Shown here in pieces: positions 16,735 to 25,584 of a stretch of 64,000 nucleotides of DNA. Made by a program: the position numbers and the translations under genes. The notes under the pieces are model-generated. The model ran no database searches and was not told the DNA's origin. It worked only from the letters and a program-made list of their open reading frames with translations. The stretch's first letter is position 1. The number at the start of each line of letters is the position of its first letter. The DNA comes from JAEVZK01 sp038202925 (GTDB lineage Bacteria > Armatimonadota > Fimbriimonadia > Fimbriimonadales > Fimbriimonadaceae), in the NCBI GenBank assembly GCA_038202925.1, contig JBBREM010000001.1, positions 26,052 through 90,051 of the forward strand, written 5' to 3'.

Positions 16735-17958
16735 ATGGTTGTTAGCACTCGCTTTTACGTCGGATCGGCGATTCTTGCCTTGGCCGTACCCGCCATTCTC
16801 ATTGGAGTGGGTCGGTCCTCCGACCACGCGGACACGCCGGAGATCGCGGCGGCGCCGGGCCGGGATTTGACGGATGTTTATATCTTTCCGAGCCCGACCG
16901 ATTCTTCGCGAGTTGTGCTTGCGATGAATGTTCACCCCCTGATCGGACCCGGCCAGGGCGGAAACGTCAGCTTCGATCCGAACGTGCTTTACCAATTCAA
17001 GATCGACAACAGCGGCGATTCCGTTGAAGATTTGGTCATTCAGGCGCGATTCGAGGGACATGGACGACACCAGCGTGTGATCGTGACCGGACCGACCAGG
17101 CCGAAGCGGACAGACTCGATCAACAGCGTCGTCGACGGGCCGAGGGCGCGCGGCACGATTAATCAGATTTTCTCCGGACACGACAAGATGCAAGTCTTCG
17201 CAGGCGCCCGGGAAGATTCGTTCTTCTTCGATCTCGAGCAGTTTTTCAACATCCTTCCGGATCGAGCGACTCCGCTGAATGGGATGCCGGTTGCCAACCC
17301 CAACGATCCGCAGCAGACGAGTTGGAGACCCGAGGGCGAGGCAGTGGACTTCCTATCGAACGGCGGCTACAACGTGCTCTCGATCGTGGTGGAGTTGCCG
17401 AAGAAGTCGTTGCGCAGAGGCCATGGCGAAAGCGTTATCGGTCTATGGGCGACGACCAACTACAACGTGTCGAACGAATCCGGCTCGGCCTTCCGGCAGG
17501 TGGACCGCTTGGCTCGGCCAGCGGTCAATGAGGTGTTTGCGACGGTGGCCAATAATCGCCACAAGGTGAACGACGAGACCCAGCCGAGCCAGGACTTCAG
17601 CGAGCTGGCGAACGACATTCAAGGCTTTATGACCTTCCCGGCGGGGCGCTCTCAGGCCATCACCAACGTTGTGAAAGCCGTGTTGGTGCCGGACGTTCTG
17701 AAGGCCAATCTCGACGGACACGGCGCGGCCTACCTCGGCTATGAGACTAACGGCGCAACCGGCGGCACCTTCGGCGGGCGCGCGCTGAACGATGATGTCA
17801 TCGATATCTCGCTCGGGATCATCTTCGGGAACACGGTGCCGGCTCTTGGGCTCGCGCCGGACGACGGTAAGGAGATTCCTTCGCTGACCAGCGACCACGT
17901 CGGTCCCGGCGGCAAGCACTTCACACCGCACTTCCCGTACCTAGGGTCGCCGCGATGA
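16735..17958 (+). CDS. Secreted DUF4331 protein
   Basis: 407 aa with an N-terminal signal segment (YVGSAILALAVPAILIGVG) followed by SSDHADTPE and GRDLTDVYIFPSP, the entry motif of DUF4331. Later: VYQFKIDN-like strands, an internal region with SIVVELPKKSL, and a C-terminal PYLGSPR. The biochemical role of the family is unknown; members are exported and often found with TPR proteins. ATG 16735 follows AGGAG at the right distance. It overlaps the next gene by 4 bp, so the two are probably co-translated. Confidence 0.85.
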   Translation: MVVSTRFYVGSAILALAVPAILIGVGRSSDHADTPEIAAAPGRDLTDVYIFPSPTDSSRVVLAMNVHPLIGPGQGGNVSFDPNVLYQFKIDNSGDSVEDLVIQARFEGHGRHQRVIVTGPTRPKRTDSINSVVDGPRARGTINQIFSGHDKMQVFAGAREDSFFFDLEQFFNILPDRATPLNGMPVANPNDPQQTSWRPEGEAVDFLSNGGYNVLSIVVELPKKSLRRGHGESVIGLWATTNYNVSNESGSAFRQVDRLARPAVNEVFATVANNRHKVNDETQPSQDFSELANDIQGFMTFPAGRSQAITNVVKAVLVPDVLKANLDGHGAAYLGYETNGATGGTFGGRALNDDVIDISLGIIFGNTVPALGLAPDDGKEIPSLTSDHVGPGGKHFTPHFPYLGSPR

Positions 17959-19088
17959 GAACGCTCACTCCGGTCCTTGCAAGCGCTACAGTTGTCGGGC
18001 TAGGCTGGCTCTTCATCGCTTCGGCGATGAGGCCGGCCGCGGCCGCCGGCTATGTGCGCGCGGCGATCGTACACCCCTCGTTCGATCCGGGACGGATCGA
18101 ACGGGAGATTACATTCCACCGAGGCCGCGTAGCTCGCGATCCGGGAGGGCCGCTTGGATGGTCGATGCTTAGCGCGGCCTACTTGGCGAAGAGCAAAGAG
18201 CTCGACACCGATCAGGCGGCTTGGGACGCCGAGAACGCTTCTCGGCATTCCCTTAAGCTGCGCCGGCGCAACAATGCTTCGGCGGCGAAGCGGCTTGTGC
18301 AGAGCCTGCTCGAGCAGCATCGGTTTCAGGATGCGCTTCTCGCGGCCAATGACGCGATCGCCATTGATCCTTCCGACGAGGGAGCGAAGCGGGCAAAAAT
18401 CGACTGTCTCATCGAAATTGGGAAGTTGGACGAAGCCAAGAAGGAGCTCGCGATGTTTCCCGCCAGCGATGGGGCGATGCTTCCCGAGCGCGCTCGGATC
18501 GCCTCATTGGAGGGGCGGCATGACGAAGCCATCAGTTATTTGAAAGCTGCACTTGCGCCGCTCGATGACAACATGGATGTCGGGCCTGAGGGGCTGGCCT
18601 GGTTCCACGTAAAGATCGCGGCGGAGCTGACGGCGATGAACCGTCTCGACGACGCGGAGGCGGAACTGACGACGGCGCTGAGGATGCACCCCCGCAACTA
18701 TAAGGCGTGCCTAGGCATGGCAAAGATTGCGCTCGCTCGCGGCGACGCAAATGGCGGGGCGCGATGGTCTCTTGCTACCCTCAAGATAAGCAACTCGCTG
18801 GAAGCGAAGAGCCTGCTTGTTCGTTCAAGCGAGCTAAGTGGGAACTCGGCTCAGGCGACGTATTGGACTCAGCGCATCGTTAGCCAATGGGTTGATGAGG
18901 ACGCTCGCTACGGACGCCTCCGCAAAGGTGGGCCCCTCTCGGTACGCCCGGAGGACCGGGCGTTTGCCACCTTTGCGGCGGGTCACTTGCAGGGTGATCG
19001 CCGCGCGGAGCTTGCTGCGCGGCGCGATCTGAGGAATCGGCCTGACGCGGTTGCGGTCACTAACGCGAAAGCGCTGGGCGTGGGCTGA
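17955..19088 (+). CDS. Exported tetratricopeptide-repeat protein
   Basis: 377 aa with an N-terminal hydrophobic signal/anchor (VLASATVVGLGWLFIASAM). The remainder is helical with TPR-like repeats, for example DALLAANDAIAIDPSDEGAK, MNRLDDAEAELTTALRMHPR and YKACLGMAKIALARGD. It probably acts as an interaction scaffold in the periplasm alongside the DUF4331 partner; that pairing (ATGA overlap) is inference from gene order. Confidence 0.75.
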   Translation: MRTLTPVLASATVVGLGWLFIASAMRPAAAAGYVRAAIVHPSFDPGRIEREITFHRGRVARDPGGPLGWSMLSAAYLAKSKELDTDQAAWDAENASRHSLKLRRRNNASAAKRLVQSLLEQHRFQDALLAANDAIAIDPSDEGAKRAKIDCLIEIGKLDEAKKELAMFPASDGAMLPERARIASLEGRHDEAISYLKAALAPLDDNMDVGPEGLAWFHVKIAAELTAMNRLDDAEAELTTALRMHPRNYKACLGMAKIALARGDANGGARWSLATLKISNSLEAKSLLVRSSELSGNSAQATYWTQRIVSQWVDEDARYGRLRKGGPLSVRPEDRAFATFAAGHLQGDRRAELAARRDLRNRPDAVAVTNAKALGVG

Positions 19089-19100
19089 GTTTGGCTGGGT

Positions 19101-19124
19101 GCCTCCATCCTTCTGGGTGGAGGC
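19101..19124 (+). terminator. Hairpin after the TPR gene
   Basis: GCCTCCATCC pairs with GGGTGGAGGC around a TTCT loop (10 bp, one wobble), starting 12 bp after the stop codon. No T-run follows, so it may act as a transcript-end stabiliser rather than a full intrinsic terminator. Confidence 0.45.
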
Positions 19125-19183
19125 CCTTGAACTGGGGTCCATCCCGAGCGGATTTGAACCACTGGAGACACAGAGAGCACGGC

Positions 19184-19206
19184 ATTGGGTATTGGGTATT
19201 TATTGG
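19184..19206. repeat. Short TATTGGG heptamer array
   Basis: About three tandem units of TATTGGG. The same unit occurs at 37203-37224. Both sit next to other small repeats. Confidence 0.5.
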
Positions 19207-19234
19207 CTTTTTGTTCGGTACAGCAGGGCGAGGT

Positions 19235-19265
19235 CTCGATCCCTCGGCTTCGCTCGGGATGACAA
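19235..19265. repeat. Dispersed repeat, CTCGGCTTCGCTCGGGATGAC type (copy 1)
   Basis: Intergenic copy of the 'ATCCCTCGGCTTCGCTCG-GATGACA' repeat, also seen at 40000-40088 and 53283-53312. It lies between the TPR gene and the convergent oxidoreductase gene; the rest of that ~210-bp gap shows nothing else. Confidence 0.6.
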
Positions 19266-19300
19266 TTATGAGCTTGCGCGGAGTTGTCGATTACGCGTGA

Positions 19301-20422
19301 CTACACCTTTGCGGCGCGGCCTGTTCGGTTGGACTCAAGCGCGGCGGCGAAAACTCTGTGGCTTTCGACTGCTTCTTGTGGAGTTACGCACCCGATTCTG
19401 TCTCCAAGGGCCCCCGCGCGCTCGGCGAGGTAGGCGGCCCACATTTGGAGCAGGCAATCGGAAAAGCCGGGTTCGAAGATGCCACCCGTGATCGTTTTGA
19501 ATGGGCCTTGGGAGCCTAGGTCGATCCGATCCCAGCTCTGCTCTTTGCCGCTTTTGAAGAGCCAAAGAGTCTTGGGCTCTTTGGTCGAGAATTTCGCCCC
19601 GCCCTCGGTTCCGAGCACTTCGATGAACCAGGTGTTGGTCTCACCGGGGGCCATTCGCTTCATTTCTAGCCGCATCGGGACTTGTTCGTCGCCCACCTTG
19701 ATGTCGGTGTGCAGCATTGCATTATCCCAGGTGTCGCACTTCACCATGCCGCCCTTGCCGTCCGGCCGCTCGGGGTAGCCCTTTTGAAGTTGGGCGTAGA
19801 CGCGGGTGGGCTGCCAGCCTAGACGCAGAGGGATGTGGAGGGTGTGCAGGCCGAGATCGCCCATCACGCCGATCTGGCCGCAGGATTCGGTACGGCGCTT
19901 CCAGTTCGCGGGCTTCGTGGGATCGAGATCGCTGGAGTGCCAGAAGCCCGCGCGGACCTCAAGGAGCCGCCCGATCTTGCCCGATCGGGCCATCTCGTAC
20001 AGCCGCTGCGCAGCGGGAAAGTAGGGGAATTCCGAGCCGCACCGGACGAACCTCTTGGTCGCGTCGATCTCCTTCATCAGGCGCTCGGCGGCGGAGAGGT
20101 CGATGCCGAACGGCTTTTCGGCGAGGAGGTCTTTGCCGGCCCTCAGCGTCGCTGAGTAAATCTCCTCGTGCAGGTCGTGGGGGACGGCGACGTAGACGAC
20201 GTCAACGTCGGTGGCCAGCAGAACCTGGTAGCTCGTGGTGAAGTGCCGGACGGTGGGGACTTTTCGGAACCACTCCAGCGCCTTCTCCGAGACGTCGCAG
20301 ACGGCGGTGAGTTCGGCGCGGATCGGGTAGTCCTCCAGCGCGAACCACCGGCCGAAGGCGCTGGCGGCTTCCCGGCCCATAAGGCCGCCGCCGATGATGC
20401 CCACGCGGACGGCGTCTCTCAC
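19301..20422 (-). CDS. Gfo/Idh/MocA-family NAD(P)-dependent oxidoreductase
   Basis: 373 aa. The N-terminal Rossmann fold starts VRVGIIGGGLMGREAASAFG, with DVDVVYVAVPHDLHEEI and the EKPFGIDLSAAERLMKE motif holding the conserved Lys. The C-terminal half is the alpha/beta substrate domain. Members oxidise or reduce sugars and cyclitols; the substrate is unknown. It follows the aldolase gene with a 4-bp overlap, placing it in a sugar-metabolism operon. Confidence 0.88.
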   Translation of the reverse strand: MRDAVRVGIIGGGLMGREAASAFGRWFALEDYPIRAELTAVCDVSEKALEWFRKVPTVRHFTTSYQVLLATDVDVVYVAVPHDLHEEIYSATLRAGKDLLAEKPFGIDLSAAERLMKEIDATKRFVRCGSEFPYFPAAQRLYEMARSGKIGRLLEVRAGFWHSSDLDPTKPANWKRRTESCGQIGVMGDLGLHTLHIPLRLGWQPTRVYAQLQKGYPERPDGKGGMVKCDTWDNAMLHTDIKVGDEQVPMRLEMKRMAPGETNTWFIEVLGTEGGAKFSTKEPKTLWLFKSGKEQSWDRIDLGSQGPFKTITGGIFEPGFSDCLLQMWAAYLAERAGALGDRIGCVTPQEAVESHRVFAAALESNRTGRAAKV

Positions 20423-21246
20423 TTGAGGTGTTCCATCGCCTGGGCGGCGGTGGCCTTGTCGTGGACGATCGCCATCAGCGCCCGGGTCATGCCGGTTGGA
20501 TTCTTGTGCTGGATGATGTTTCGTCCGTAGACGATGCCGGCGACGCCTTGGCGCATGAGGGCTTCGGTGCGCTGCAGGATGACGTCGTCCGCCGCCTTGC
20601 CTCCACCGCGAACGAGCACGGGCACGCGGCCCACCTTCACGACCTGGCTGTACTGCTCAGCGTCGTCGGTCGGATCAGCTTTGATGATGTCGGCACCCAG
20701 TTCGACGGCTTGCCGGACGAGAGGCACGATCTTGTTGAGATCGCCATCGACGGTGTAGCCGCCGGCTTCCGCATTAGGCCGAAAGACGAGCGGCTCGATC
20801 ATGAGCGGTATGCAGTAGTAATCGCACTCCGGCTTGATGCGCAGGATGTTCTCGATGCACTGATCGGTGATCTCGGGCTCGCCGGGGATCTGGAAGAGGT
20901 TGAGAACGACGCAGGCTGCGTCGAGCCTAACTGCTTGCTCCACCGGATCCTCGATCATGCGGGAGAAGAGGGTGCGGGGGAGATCCTTGCCGTAGACGTT
21001 GGCGACGTCGGTGCGCAGAACTAGAGCCGGTTTGTTTTTTCCCGGGATGCGCTGCAGGAGCTCGGCTTGGCCGACGGTGAGCTGGATGGCGTCGGGGGCG
21101 GCCTCGACGAGTGTCTTGACGGCGGCGTCCATGTCCTCGATCCCGCTCAGGAAGGCGAGCTCATTGAAAAATCCGTGGTCGACCGCGACATCCAGGCAGC
21201 AGTTTGACTCGGGGTTGAACAGGCGGTTCAGGCGGTATTGCTTCAC
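20419..21246 (-). CDS. Class I (DhnA/FbaB/LacD-type) aldolase
   Basis: 275 aa TIM barrel. It has CCLDVAVDHGFF near the start, a Schiff-base Lys candidate in ELGADIIKADPTDD, and the phosphate loop VPVLVRGGGKAADD followed by GVAGIVYGRNI. This pattern matches the DhnA/FbaB-like class I aldolases that act on fructose-1,6-bisphosphate, tagatose-1,6-bisphosphate or sulfosugar phosphates. The exact substrate cannot be read from sequence. Middle gene of a three-gene minus-strand run with the isomerase and oxidoreductase. Confidence 0.8.
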   Translation of the reverse strand: MKQYRLNRLFNPESNCCLDVAVDHGFFNELAFLSGIEDMDAAVKTLVEAAPDAIQLTVGQAELLQRIPGKNKPALVLRTDVANVYGKDLPRTLFSRMIEDPVEQAVRLDAACVVLNLFQIPGEPEITDQCIENILRIKPECDYYCIPLMIEPLVFRPNAEAGGYTVDGDLNKIVPLVRQAVELGADIIKADPTDDAEQYSQVVKVGRVPVLVRGGGKAADDVILQRTEALMRQGVAGIVYGRNIIQHKNPTGMTRALMAIVHDKATAAQAMEHLK

Positions 21247-21255
21247 TCGAGTTTT

Positions 21256-21792
21256 CTAACCTACCACGCTCGCGCGCCTGATCCTCGGATCGGAGAAGAT
21301 GTCGCGGTCGTCGGTGCTCCGCGTGGAGAATTCGGAGACGATGGCACCTTCGGGACCGGCTTGGAACCAGTGGAGGGTGTTCGGCCAGATGGTGTACTGC
21401 TCGCCGGGGTGGAGGACGATCTCATGCCAGACCGTGTAAATGCCATCAGTGGGTGGGGTGACCGCAGGCATCGCGGTGGGCTCGCCCTCTACGTAGAGGT
21501 AGACGGCGCCGTTCCGGCAGCGGAAGGTCTCCTCCTTGCCGGGCCGGCCGTCCACATCGGGGTGACGGTGCTCGGGGCAGGTCTGGTGGGGGAAGAGCAC
21601 GAGCTCCTTGGCGCAGCATCGGTCGGTGTTGATGTAGACCACGAGTTGCAAGCCGGTGCGCTCGAGCTCGTTGAGGCCGAAATCGGCGACCTCGATGCCG
21701 GCGGATTCTTCCGGGGCGAGGACGATACCGGCTTTCTGCAGGTAGGCGCTGGCGCGGTCTCTGGCGGCCTTTGACTGATCTTGGGTGATCAC
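21256..21792 (-). CDS. D-lyxose/D-mannose isomerase-like cupin protein
   Basis: 178 aa cupin. LVLFPHQTCPEHRHPD carries the metal-binding His-x-Glu cluster, and the C-terminal HPGEQYTIWPNTLHWFQAG supplies the second metal half-site. This is the D-lyxose ketol-isomerase family; characterised members also convert D-mannose to D-fructose. The GTG start at 21792 is chosen because the open frame upstream runs into a dispersed repeat (21802-21930). It faces the alpha-mannosidase gene, which fits mannose use. Confidence 0.75.
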   Translation of the reverse strand: MITQDQSKAARDRASAYLQKAGIVLAPEESAGIEVADFGLNELERTGLQLVVYINTDRCCAKELVLFPHQTCPEHRHPDVDGRPGKEETFRCRNGAVYLYVEGEPTAMPAVTPPTDGIYTVWHEIVLHPGEQYTIWPNTLHWFQAGPEGAIVSEFSTRSTDDRDIFSDPRIRRASVVG

Positions 21793-21801
21793 CTTGTTAG
21801 T

Positions 21802-21930
21802 TTGCCATCCTGGAACTGCGCGAGGTACGAGCGCGAGTGGAAGTATCTGACACTGGAGCCCCTTGCTTGTAGGCAAGGACCGGCTATGGGCAGATCCTTT
21901 CAGTTCGCAAGCTCACTTCCAGGATGACAA
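21802..21930. repeat. ~130-bp inverted-repeat element, copy A1
   Basis: Terminal inverted repeats TTGCCATCCTGGAA and its complement AGGATGACAA bound a body holding GAGTGGAAGTATCTGACAC and GATCCTTTCAGTTCGC. The same structure occurs at 36162, 39862, 59805 and 63383. No coding capacity, MITE-like. It occupies the divergent promoter region of the isomerase and mannosidase genes. Confidence 0.75.
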
Positions 21931-21950
21931 GTTGCGGCTTGTCATGCGCG

Positions 21951-22000
21951 CTCCAGCTTCGCTGGAGACGGGGAGACAGGAATGTCCACGCCACTGGCCA
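21951..22000. repeat. Dispersed GC-hairpin repeat, copy D1
   Basis: CTCCAGCTTCGCTGGAG hairpin followed by a GGGAGACAGGAATGTCC segment. Related copies lie at 27494 and 53343. This one lies just upstream of the mannosidase start. Confidence 0.55.
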
Positions 22001-22024
22001 CGTGGCGTGTATTCTCACCGCAAC

Positions 22025-25000
22025 ATGTCGCCTGCCCTGTTGCTTTTTTTGTTAGTTGGCACTCGCCAACAGCCGTTGCCGCCCAAAACCGATACTTGTC
22101 TCTGCTTCATCAGCGAAAACCTGGCGAAGGGGAATGGGAACTGGTTCACGTATTTCAAGATTTCCGATCAGCAGCTTGTCATCAAGGAAGGGGATGTGCT
22201 TCGGTATGAGGTGTTCCTCGATCCGCGAAACCCGGTTGCGAAGGGTGGGATGGATGTTGATCCGGCAGACAACAGCGATGCGTTGCGCGATACCGGTGCG
22301 GTGGATCAGAACGGGCTGCGGGCGCATGGCGATGCGATGCTGACCCCGGCGGTGGGCAAGTGGTACCGCCGCGAGATCTCGCTCGACCGACTGCGCGGGA
22401 AGACGAGCGCGGCTTGGAATTTGGTCTTCGAGGGCGACGATGCGGGGACCTATGTGCAATTTGTGGATGACATCGAGGTCGACCACAAAGACGGCACGAA
22501 AACGGTCCTCTACGGCGATGGGACGCCGAAAACGCGCGAGTTGCTGATGGCGAACGGCTATACGAATAACCCGGCGTGCGAGGCGGTGGACCGGTCGTTG
22601 GTGAAGGAAGGGGCGAACCTGGATGCGGTGATCCGGTCCGTGTCCGCGAGCGCGGCGAAGCTGCGCGTGCTGAGCGAGGTTCGCAAGGATATCGACGTCG
22701 CCAAAGAATTCTCCAAGCGCAACCCGAGCGCCCATTTGGAAGGCCATGTGGCGGAGGCAATGAATCTGCTGAGCTCGGTGGACAAGAAGCCGAACCCAAC
22801 GACGGAGGAGTTGCAGGCGGCGCTGCACGCGGCTCAGCATGCGCTCTCCCATGTGCACCCGGAGATGACGAAATACACGGGGCACCTAGTCGGCCACGCG
22901 CATATCGACCTCCAGTGGCTGTGGGAGTGGCAGGAAGGCATCGTGGCCTCTCGGGACACGTTTGCTCAGGCGGTGAAGTTCATGGACGAAGTGCCTGGCT
23001 TCACATTTAGCCAGAGCAGCTCGACGATCTATCAGGCGGTCGAGGAGACCTATCCGGAGCTGTTCACGAAGATTAAGGCGAAGGTTGCTAAGGGGCAGTG
23101 GGAGCTGCTTGGAGGGCGCATCTGCGAGGGCGACACGAACATGATCTCGCCTGAGTCGCACGCGATGCAGTTCCTATACGGGCAGCGCTACTTCCGCGAG
23201 CGATTTGGCAAGAGCGCGGTGGTCGGCTGGGAGCCGGACACGTTTGGCCATACGATCCAGATGCCGCAGATTCTAAAGATGGGCGGGTGCGACTACTACT
23301 ACTTCTGCCGCGGCGGGAAGGGCAAGCCGCTTTTCTGGTGGGAGGGGCTGGACGGGACGAAGATGCTCACCTTCGACGAGCCGGCGTCCGGTTCTTGGTA
23401 CAACAGCGACCTCTCCTACAAGCAGTTTAAGGAGATGATCGACTTCTACGACGGCACCGGCAGCAAGGACATGCTGTGGGTATACGGCGTGGGCAATCAC
23501 GGCGGCGGACCGACCCGCGAGCACATTCAGGAAGCGGTCAAGTGGATGCAGAAGGGCTACCTGCCCAACGTGCGATTCTCAACGGCGACGAACTTCTTCA
23601 AGGCGCTGGAGAAGTACGACCTGTCGAAGATTCCGGCAGTGAATCAAGAGCTCAATCCGGTGTTCGACGGCTGCTACACAACGCATTCGGAGATCAAGCA
23701 GGCAAACCGCGACGCGGAGGCTTGGACGACGAGTGCGGAAGCGGTGGCGTCGGTGGCGTCGCTAAACGGTTTCCATTATCCGAAGGCCGAGTTTCGTCGC
23801 AACTGGGAGGAGATTTGCTACAACCATCACCACGACACGCTGCCCGGTTCCGGCATTCACGCGCCGTATGAGAAGACGAAGGTGATGCTGGCGCGGGTGA
23901 TCCTGGAAGATAAGGACATCATCACGCGGGCACTGGAAACGCTGACGCAGCGGGTGACGCCGCCCAAGGGCGGGATCAGCGTGATGGTGTTCAACCCGAC
24001 GGGATGGAGGCGGAGCGCCTGGTGCGAGACGCTGCTCGTGCAAAGCGGATGGAATCCCGATGCGCCGCTTGATCCTAATCACTGCACGGCGGTCGCGCCG
24101 GACGGCAAGAAGTATGCGGTCGACGTGCTCGACGAACCGAGCCGAAAGGCGCGGTTCTGGGCGGCGGATGTGCCCGCCTTCGGCTACCGCGTGTTTCACA
24201 TCGTCAACGGCGAGGTGGTGAAGCCGGCGGTGCAGGCGCGGGATGGCGGCTACACGCTGGAGAACGACAACTTCGTGGTCGAGTTTGACAAGACTCGTGG
24301 TTTGATCAAGCGGCTCTACGACAAGAAGGCGCAGCGGACGATCGCGGCAAGTGGGCTTGGCCGGCTGGAAGCTCACTTCGAGTCGCCGCAAGGCATGAGC
24401 GCGTGGGTGCTTGGCAAGATCGACCGCGTGGAGGCGCTGGTGCCTGATTCTAGCGAGGTTCAGCAGGGGGCGGATTACGGGGAGGTGAGCTTCTCGTACC
24501 GGATGCCGAGCGTGAACAATCCGAAGCACGACACGCTGGTGAGGCAGACGTTTCGCCTGGAGGGCGGAGGGAGCCAGATCACCTGCGACATGGATTGCAC
24601 GTGGAACCAGATCGGGAGCCCGACTACGGCCAATCCGAACCTTCGAGTGGCGTTCGATACTGGCGTGGCAAAGCCGGTTGCAACCTATGAAGTGCCCTTT
24701 GGAGCTTTGGCTCGTCCGCTGGACGGCATCGAGTATCCGGCGCTTAAGTGGGCCGATGTGTCGGGCGACGACTATGGGGTTTCGGTGTTCAACGATTGCA
24801 AGCACGGGCACTCGGCGGAAGGCACGACGCTGCGGCTGACCCTGATTCGGTCCAGCTTCAGCCCCGATCCGGTACCGAATCCGGGGCAACACCACTGGCG
24901 CTATGCGATCTATCCTCATGCCGGAACTTGGAAGTCGGCGGGAACGGTGCAGAAGGCCACCGAGTTCAATCAGCCGATGCTCGATGCGACGGTGCCGTTT

Positions 25001-25396
25001 GAAGCGACGGGCAAGAACCCGCTCCAGTGGGGCCTCGTCGATATCAGCCATTCCAACATCGCGCCGACGGCTCTAAAGGCGGCGGAGGATGGCAGCGGCC
25101 TCGTGCTGCGCATGTATGAAAGCGCGGGAATGGCGACCGACGGCTCGATGAAGCTCAACGCGCCGCTCACCAACGACCATTGGGTGAACTTCATCGAAGA
25201 TTCGTTGGGAGTGGCCCAGATCCGGGGCAGCGTGCTGCCGCTCAAGCTCCACCGTTTCGAAATCCGTTCGATAAAGCTCGACTGGCCGACCATCTCCCGA
25301 CCCCCTTCGCGGTCGAAGGCCCTGAAGAAGCCTGGCGCGGATGCGGCGGTCCTTCGACTTCGCCCCTCGCACGGCTCGCGGCTTCGCTCAGGATGA
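22025..25396 (+). CDS. Secreted GH38 alpha-mannosidase
   Basis: 1123 aa with a signal peptide (MSPALLLFLLVGTRQQ). The N-terminal ~250 residues form a carbohydrate-binding-like beta domain. The GH38 catalytic domain follows: VGHAHIDLQWLWEW (zinc His/Asp), GRICEGDTNM, and GWEPDTFGHTIQMPQ with the nucleophile Asp. CYNHHHDTLPGSGIH carries further active-site His residues, and a C-terminal beta-sandwich is present. It hydrolyses terminal alpha-mannosides. Oddly, the last ~30 residues are encoded by a dispersed repeat (25350-25399), so the natural C-terminus may be near residue 1090. Confidence 0.93.
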   Translation: MSPALLLFLLVGTRQQPLPPKTDTCLCFISENLAKGNGNWFTYFKISDQQLVIKEGDVLRYEVFLDPRNPVAKGGMDVDPADNSDALRDTGAVDQNGLRAHGDAMLTPAVGKWYRREISLDRLRGKTSAAWNLVFEGDDAGTYVQFVDDIEVDHKDGTKTVLYGDGTPKTRELLMANGYTNNPACEAVDRSLVKEGANLDAVIRSVSASAAKLRVLSEVRKDIDVAKEFSKRNPSAHLEGHVAEAMNLLSSVDKKPNPTTEELQAALHAAQHALSHVHPEMTKYTGHLVGHAHIDLQWLWEWQEGIVASRDTFAQAVKFMDEVPGFTFSQSSSTIYQAVEETYPELFTKIKAKVAKGQWELLGGRICEGDTNMISPESHAMQFLYGQRYFRERFGKSAVVGWEPDTFGHTIQMPQILKMGGCDYYYFCRGGKGKPLFWWEGLDGTKMLTFDEPASGSWYNSDLSYKQFKEMIDFYDGTGSKDMLWVYGVGNHGGGPTREHIQEAVKWMQKGYLPNVRFSTATNFFKALEKYDLSKIPAVNQELNPVFDGCYTTHSEIKQANRDAEAWTTSAEAVASVASLNGFHYPKAEFRRNWEEICYNHHHDTLPGSGIHAPYEKTKVMLARVILEDKDIITRALETLTQRVTPPKGGISVMVFNPTGWRRSAWCETLLVQSGWNPDAPLDPNHCTAVAPDGKKYAVDVLDEPSRKARFWAADVPAFGYRVFHIVNGEVVKPAVQARDGGYTLENDNFVVEFDKTRGLIKRLYDKKAQRTIAASGLGRLEAHFESPQGMSAWVLGKIDRVEALVPDSSEVQQGADYGEVSFSYRMPSVNNPKHDTLVRQTFRLEGGGSQITCDMDCTWNQIGSPTTANPNLRVAFDTGVAKPVATYEVPFGALARPLDGIEYPALKWADVSGDDYGVSVFNDCKHGHSAEGTTLRLTLIRSSFSPDPVPNPGQHHWRYAIYPHAGTWKSAGTVQKATEFNQPMLDATVPFEATGKNPLQWGLVDISHSNIAPTALKAAEDGSGLVLRMYESAGMATDGSMKLNAPLTNDHWVNFIEDSLGVAQIRGSVLPLKLHRFEIRSIKLDWPTISRPPSRSKALKKPGADAAVLRLRPSHGSRLRSG

Positions 25397-25399
25397 CGG
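25350..25399. repeat. Dispersed TCATCCTGAGCGAAG repeat, copy C1
   Basis: GTCCTTCGACTTCGCCCC, then CACGGCTCGCGGCTTCGC, then TCAGGATGACGG. The motif GCGGCGGTCCTTCGACT is shared with copy C2 (41456-41579). It overlaps the 3' end of the mannosidase gene. The ~185 bp after it up to 25584 hold nothing I recognise. Confidence 0.6.
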
Positions 25400-25584
25400 G
25401 GAGCCGCTTTGATTGAGGGTTTCCGTTTCTTCTTACGGAGCTGAGGAGAATTGCGGCAAGAGTTGATGCCCGCGCGCCCATCCTGCCGACCACCGTGTTG
25501 CAACTATCGCGCACAATACGATTGGATGCGTGACGACGAGCCTTTCGGCGAAGATTCGCGTAGACACATCAGAGAGAATTCAAC

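Noticed and set aside
16370..16870. Plus-strand open frame of 166 codons over the his leader
   Set aside because: It only contains the 20-residue membrane-protein remnant, then unrelated sequence, and it overlaps the true DUF4331 gene start.
23762..25051. Minus-strand open frame of 429 codons under the mannosidase
   Set aside because: Antisense shadow of a clear GH38 gene, no ribosome site and no recognisable domain.
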